Source: an uncultured Eggerthella sp. (lineage in GTDB: Bacteria > Actinomycetota > Coriobacteriia > Coriobacteriales > Eggerthellaceae). Taken from it: 64,000 bases of DNA. The notes beneath the pieces are model-generated. The model saw nothing but the letters and a program-made list of their open reading frames with translations, did no database searches and was not told the origin of the DNA. The stretch lies in the NCBI GenBank assembly GCA_900546175.1, contig URBX01000001.1, positions 186,001-250,000 of the forward strand. Reading direction: 5' to 3'. Positions 63,555 to 64,000 of the stretch are shown piece by piece (position 1 is the stretch's first letter; each line of letters begins with the position of its first letter). The translations under genes were made by a program, and so were the position numbers.

Positions 63555-64000
63555 CTACCCCTTTTCAACAACAAAATCGTGCTCAGGAAGCGCATGCCAA
63601 AGCATCCGGGAAAAAGGATGGTTTAACAAATCAGGATGAGCAAAACTTTCAACCGAAGTCTCTTCCACAACTGTTCCGTCTTTAAATACCGCCACTCTGT
63701 CGGCAACTTTTAAAGCCAGCTCAATATCGTGAGTAATAAGAAGAACTCCTCCTCCTTCATCAGCAAATTGTCTAAAATCAGCCATTGCTTTTACGGCTAG
63801 CTCCAAATCCAAACCAGGAGTAGGCTCGTCTGCAATTATCAATTGAGGATTCGAAATAAGTGCCGTACAAAGGAGAATTCTTCGTGCCATACCGCCAGAC
63901 AGTTCGAAAGGATATTTCTGCTCCACTTCAGAATCTAAGCCATAACGAGAAAAGAGCTCAGCTCGTTTTTCAGGCAAACCGCCAATCTGTTTTCCTACTT
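63555..64000 (-). CDS. ABC transporter ATP-binding protein, DppD-like (partial, N-terminus missing)
   Basis: The frame is open to the right window edge, so only the C-terminal ~148 residues are visible. They contain the signature FELSGGMARRILLCTALI, Walker B LIIADEPTPGLD and H-switch LLITHDIELALKVADRVAVF. The C-terminal HPDLLNHPFSRMLWHALPEHDF is typical of the oligopeptide/dipeptide ATPase family. Partner of the next ATPase gene (2-bp gap). Confidence 0.85.
   Translation of the reverse strand, partial: VGKQIGGLPEKRAELFSRYGLDSEVEQKYPFELSGGMARRILLCTALISNPQLIIADEPTPGLDLELAVKAMADFRQFADEGGGVLLITHDIELALKVADRVAVFKDGTVVEETSVESFAHPDLLNHPFSRMLWHALPEHDFVVEKG

Noticed and set aside
1..64000. Prophage, transposon or CRISPR content
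   Set aside because: No transposase, integrase, phage structural gene, terminal inverted repeats or regularly spaced repeats were found; the short tandem repeats present are too few and irregular for CRISPR.

Overview
The window is a gene-dense 64 kb stretch of bacterial chromosome with low to moderate GC. It has no insertion sequence, prophage, CRISPR array or rRNA operon. Its genes suggest a Gram-positive, probably fermentative and host-associated organism: a class B sortase, an FtsB/DivIC-type division protein, a CwlM-like peptidoglycan-binding protein, an actinobacterial-style aspartokinase, and no outer-membrane genes. The best guess is an AT-rich member of the Coriobacteriia (Atopobium/Lancefieldella/Fannyhessea group). 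This rests on gene content read by eye, not on a database search.

Layout. 1-382: tail of a SufB/SufD gene. 851-5209: a LysR regulator followed by a small membrane-anchored protein, an iron alcohol dehydrogenase, a class 3-like aldehyde dehydrogenase and an acyl carrier protein, which looks like a fatty alcohol/aldehyde/acid module. 5353-6725: DUF5662 and HAD proteins. 6931-13216 (minus): leuC-leuD-leuB-hisS-aspS. 13397-18000: a flippase-like protein, nitroreductase, J-domain membrane protein, YbaK deacylase and a ferredoxin-like aldo/keto reductase. 18262-25278 (minus): purF-purM-purN-purH, then a repeat-rich gap with a probable unannotated 57-residue protein, then phenylacetate-CoA ligase. 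25362-31033: class B sortase and a two-domain PPK2-type kinase, divergent from ppk1, whose product has a long disordered tail. 31174-35458: NhaC antiporter, two hydroxyacid oxidoreductases and a glutamine amidotransferase-type hydrolase. 35654-39047: pstSCAB. 39317-41991: a Trm9-like methyltransferase beside Elp3. 41970-45172: nitrilase-family enzyme, asd and lysC. 45369-52852: DUF47 (PhoU-like) protein, MBL hydrolase, RelA/SpoT and a RecJ-helicase fusion. 52901-58128: pth, prs, glmU, CwlM-like protein and polyprenyl synthase. 58212-64000: tRNA-Leu(UAA), Pit transporter, Ppx/GppA, a long FtsB/DivIC-like protein, YebC and two oligopeptide-type ABC ATPases.

Themes. Phosphate and polyphosphate handling is heavily represented (Pst, Pit, DUF47, PPK1, PPK2-type, Ppx/GppA, RelA). 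Most transcription units end in clear hairpin terminators. Several gaps carry inverted or direct repeats that look regulatory, notably upstream of pstS, lysC and the alcohol/aldehyde operon.

Most interesting leads: the Elp3/Trm9-like pair (a possible two-enzyme wobble-uridine pathway in a bacterium), the 57-residue repeat protein at 19734-19907, the RecJ-helicase fusion, the attenuator-like lysC leader with an uninterrupted Lys-rich in-frame leader, and the LysR/alcohol/aldehyde/ACP operon.
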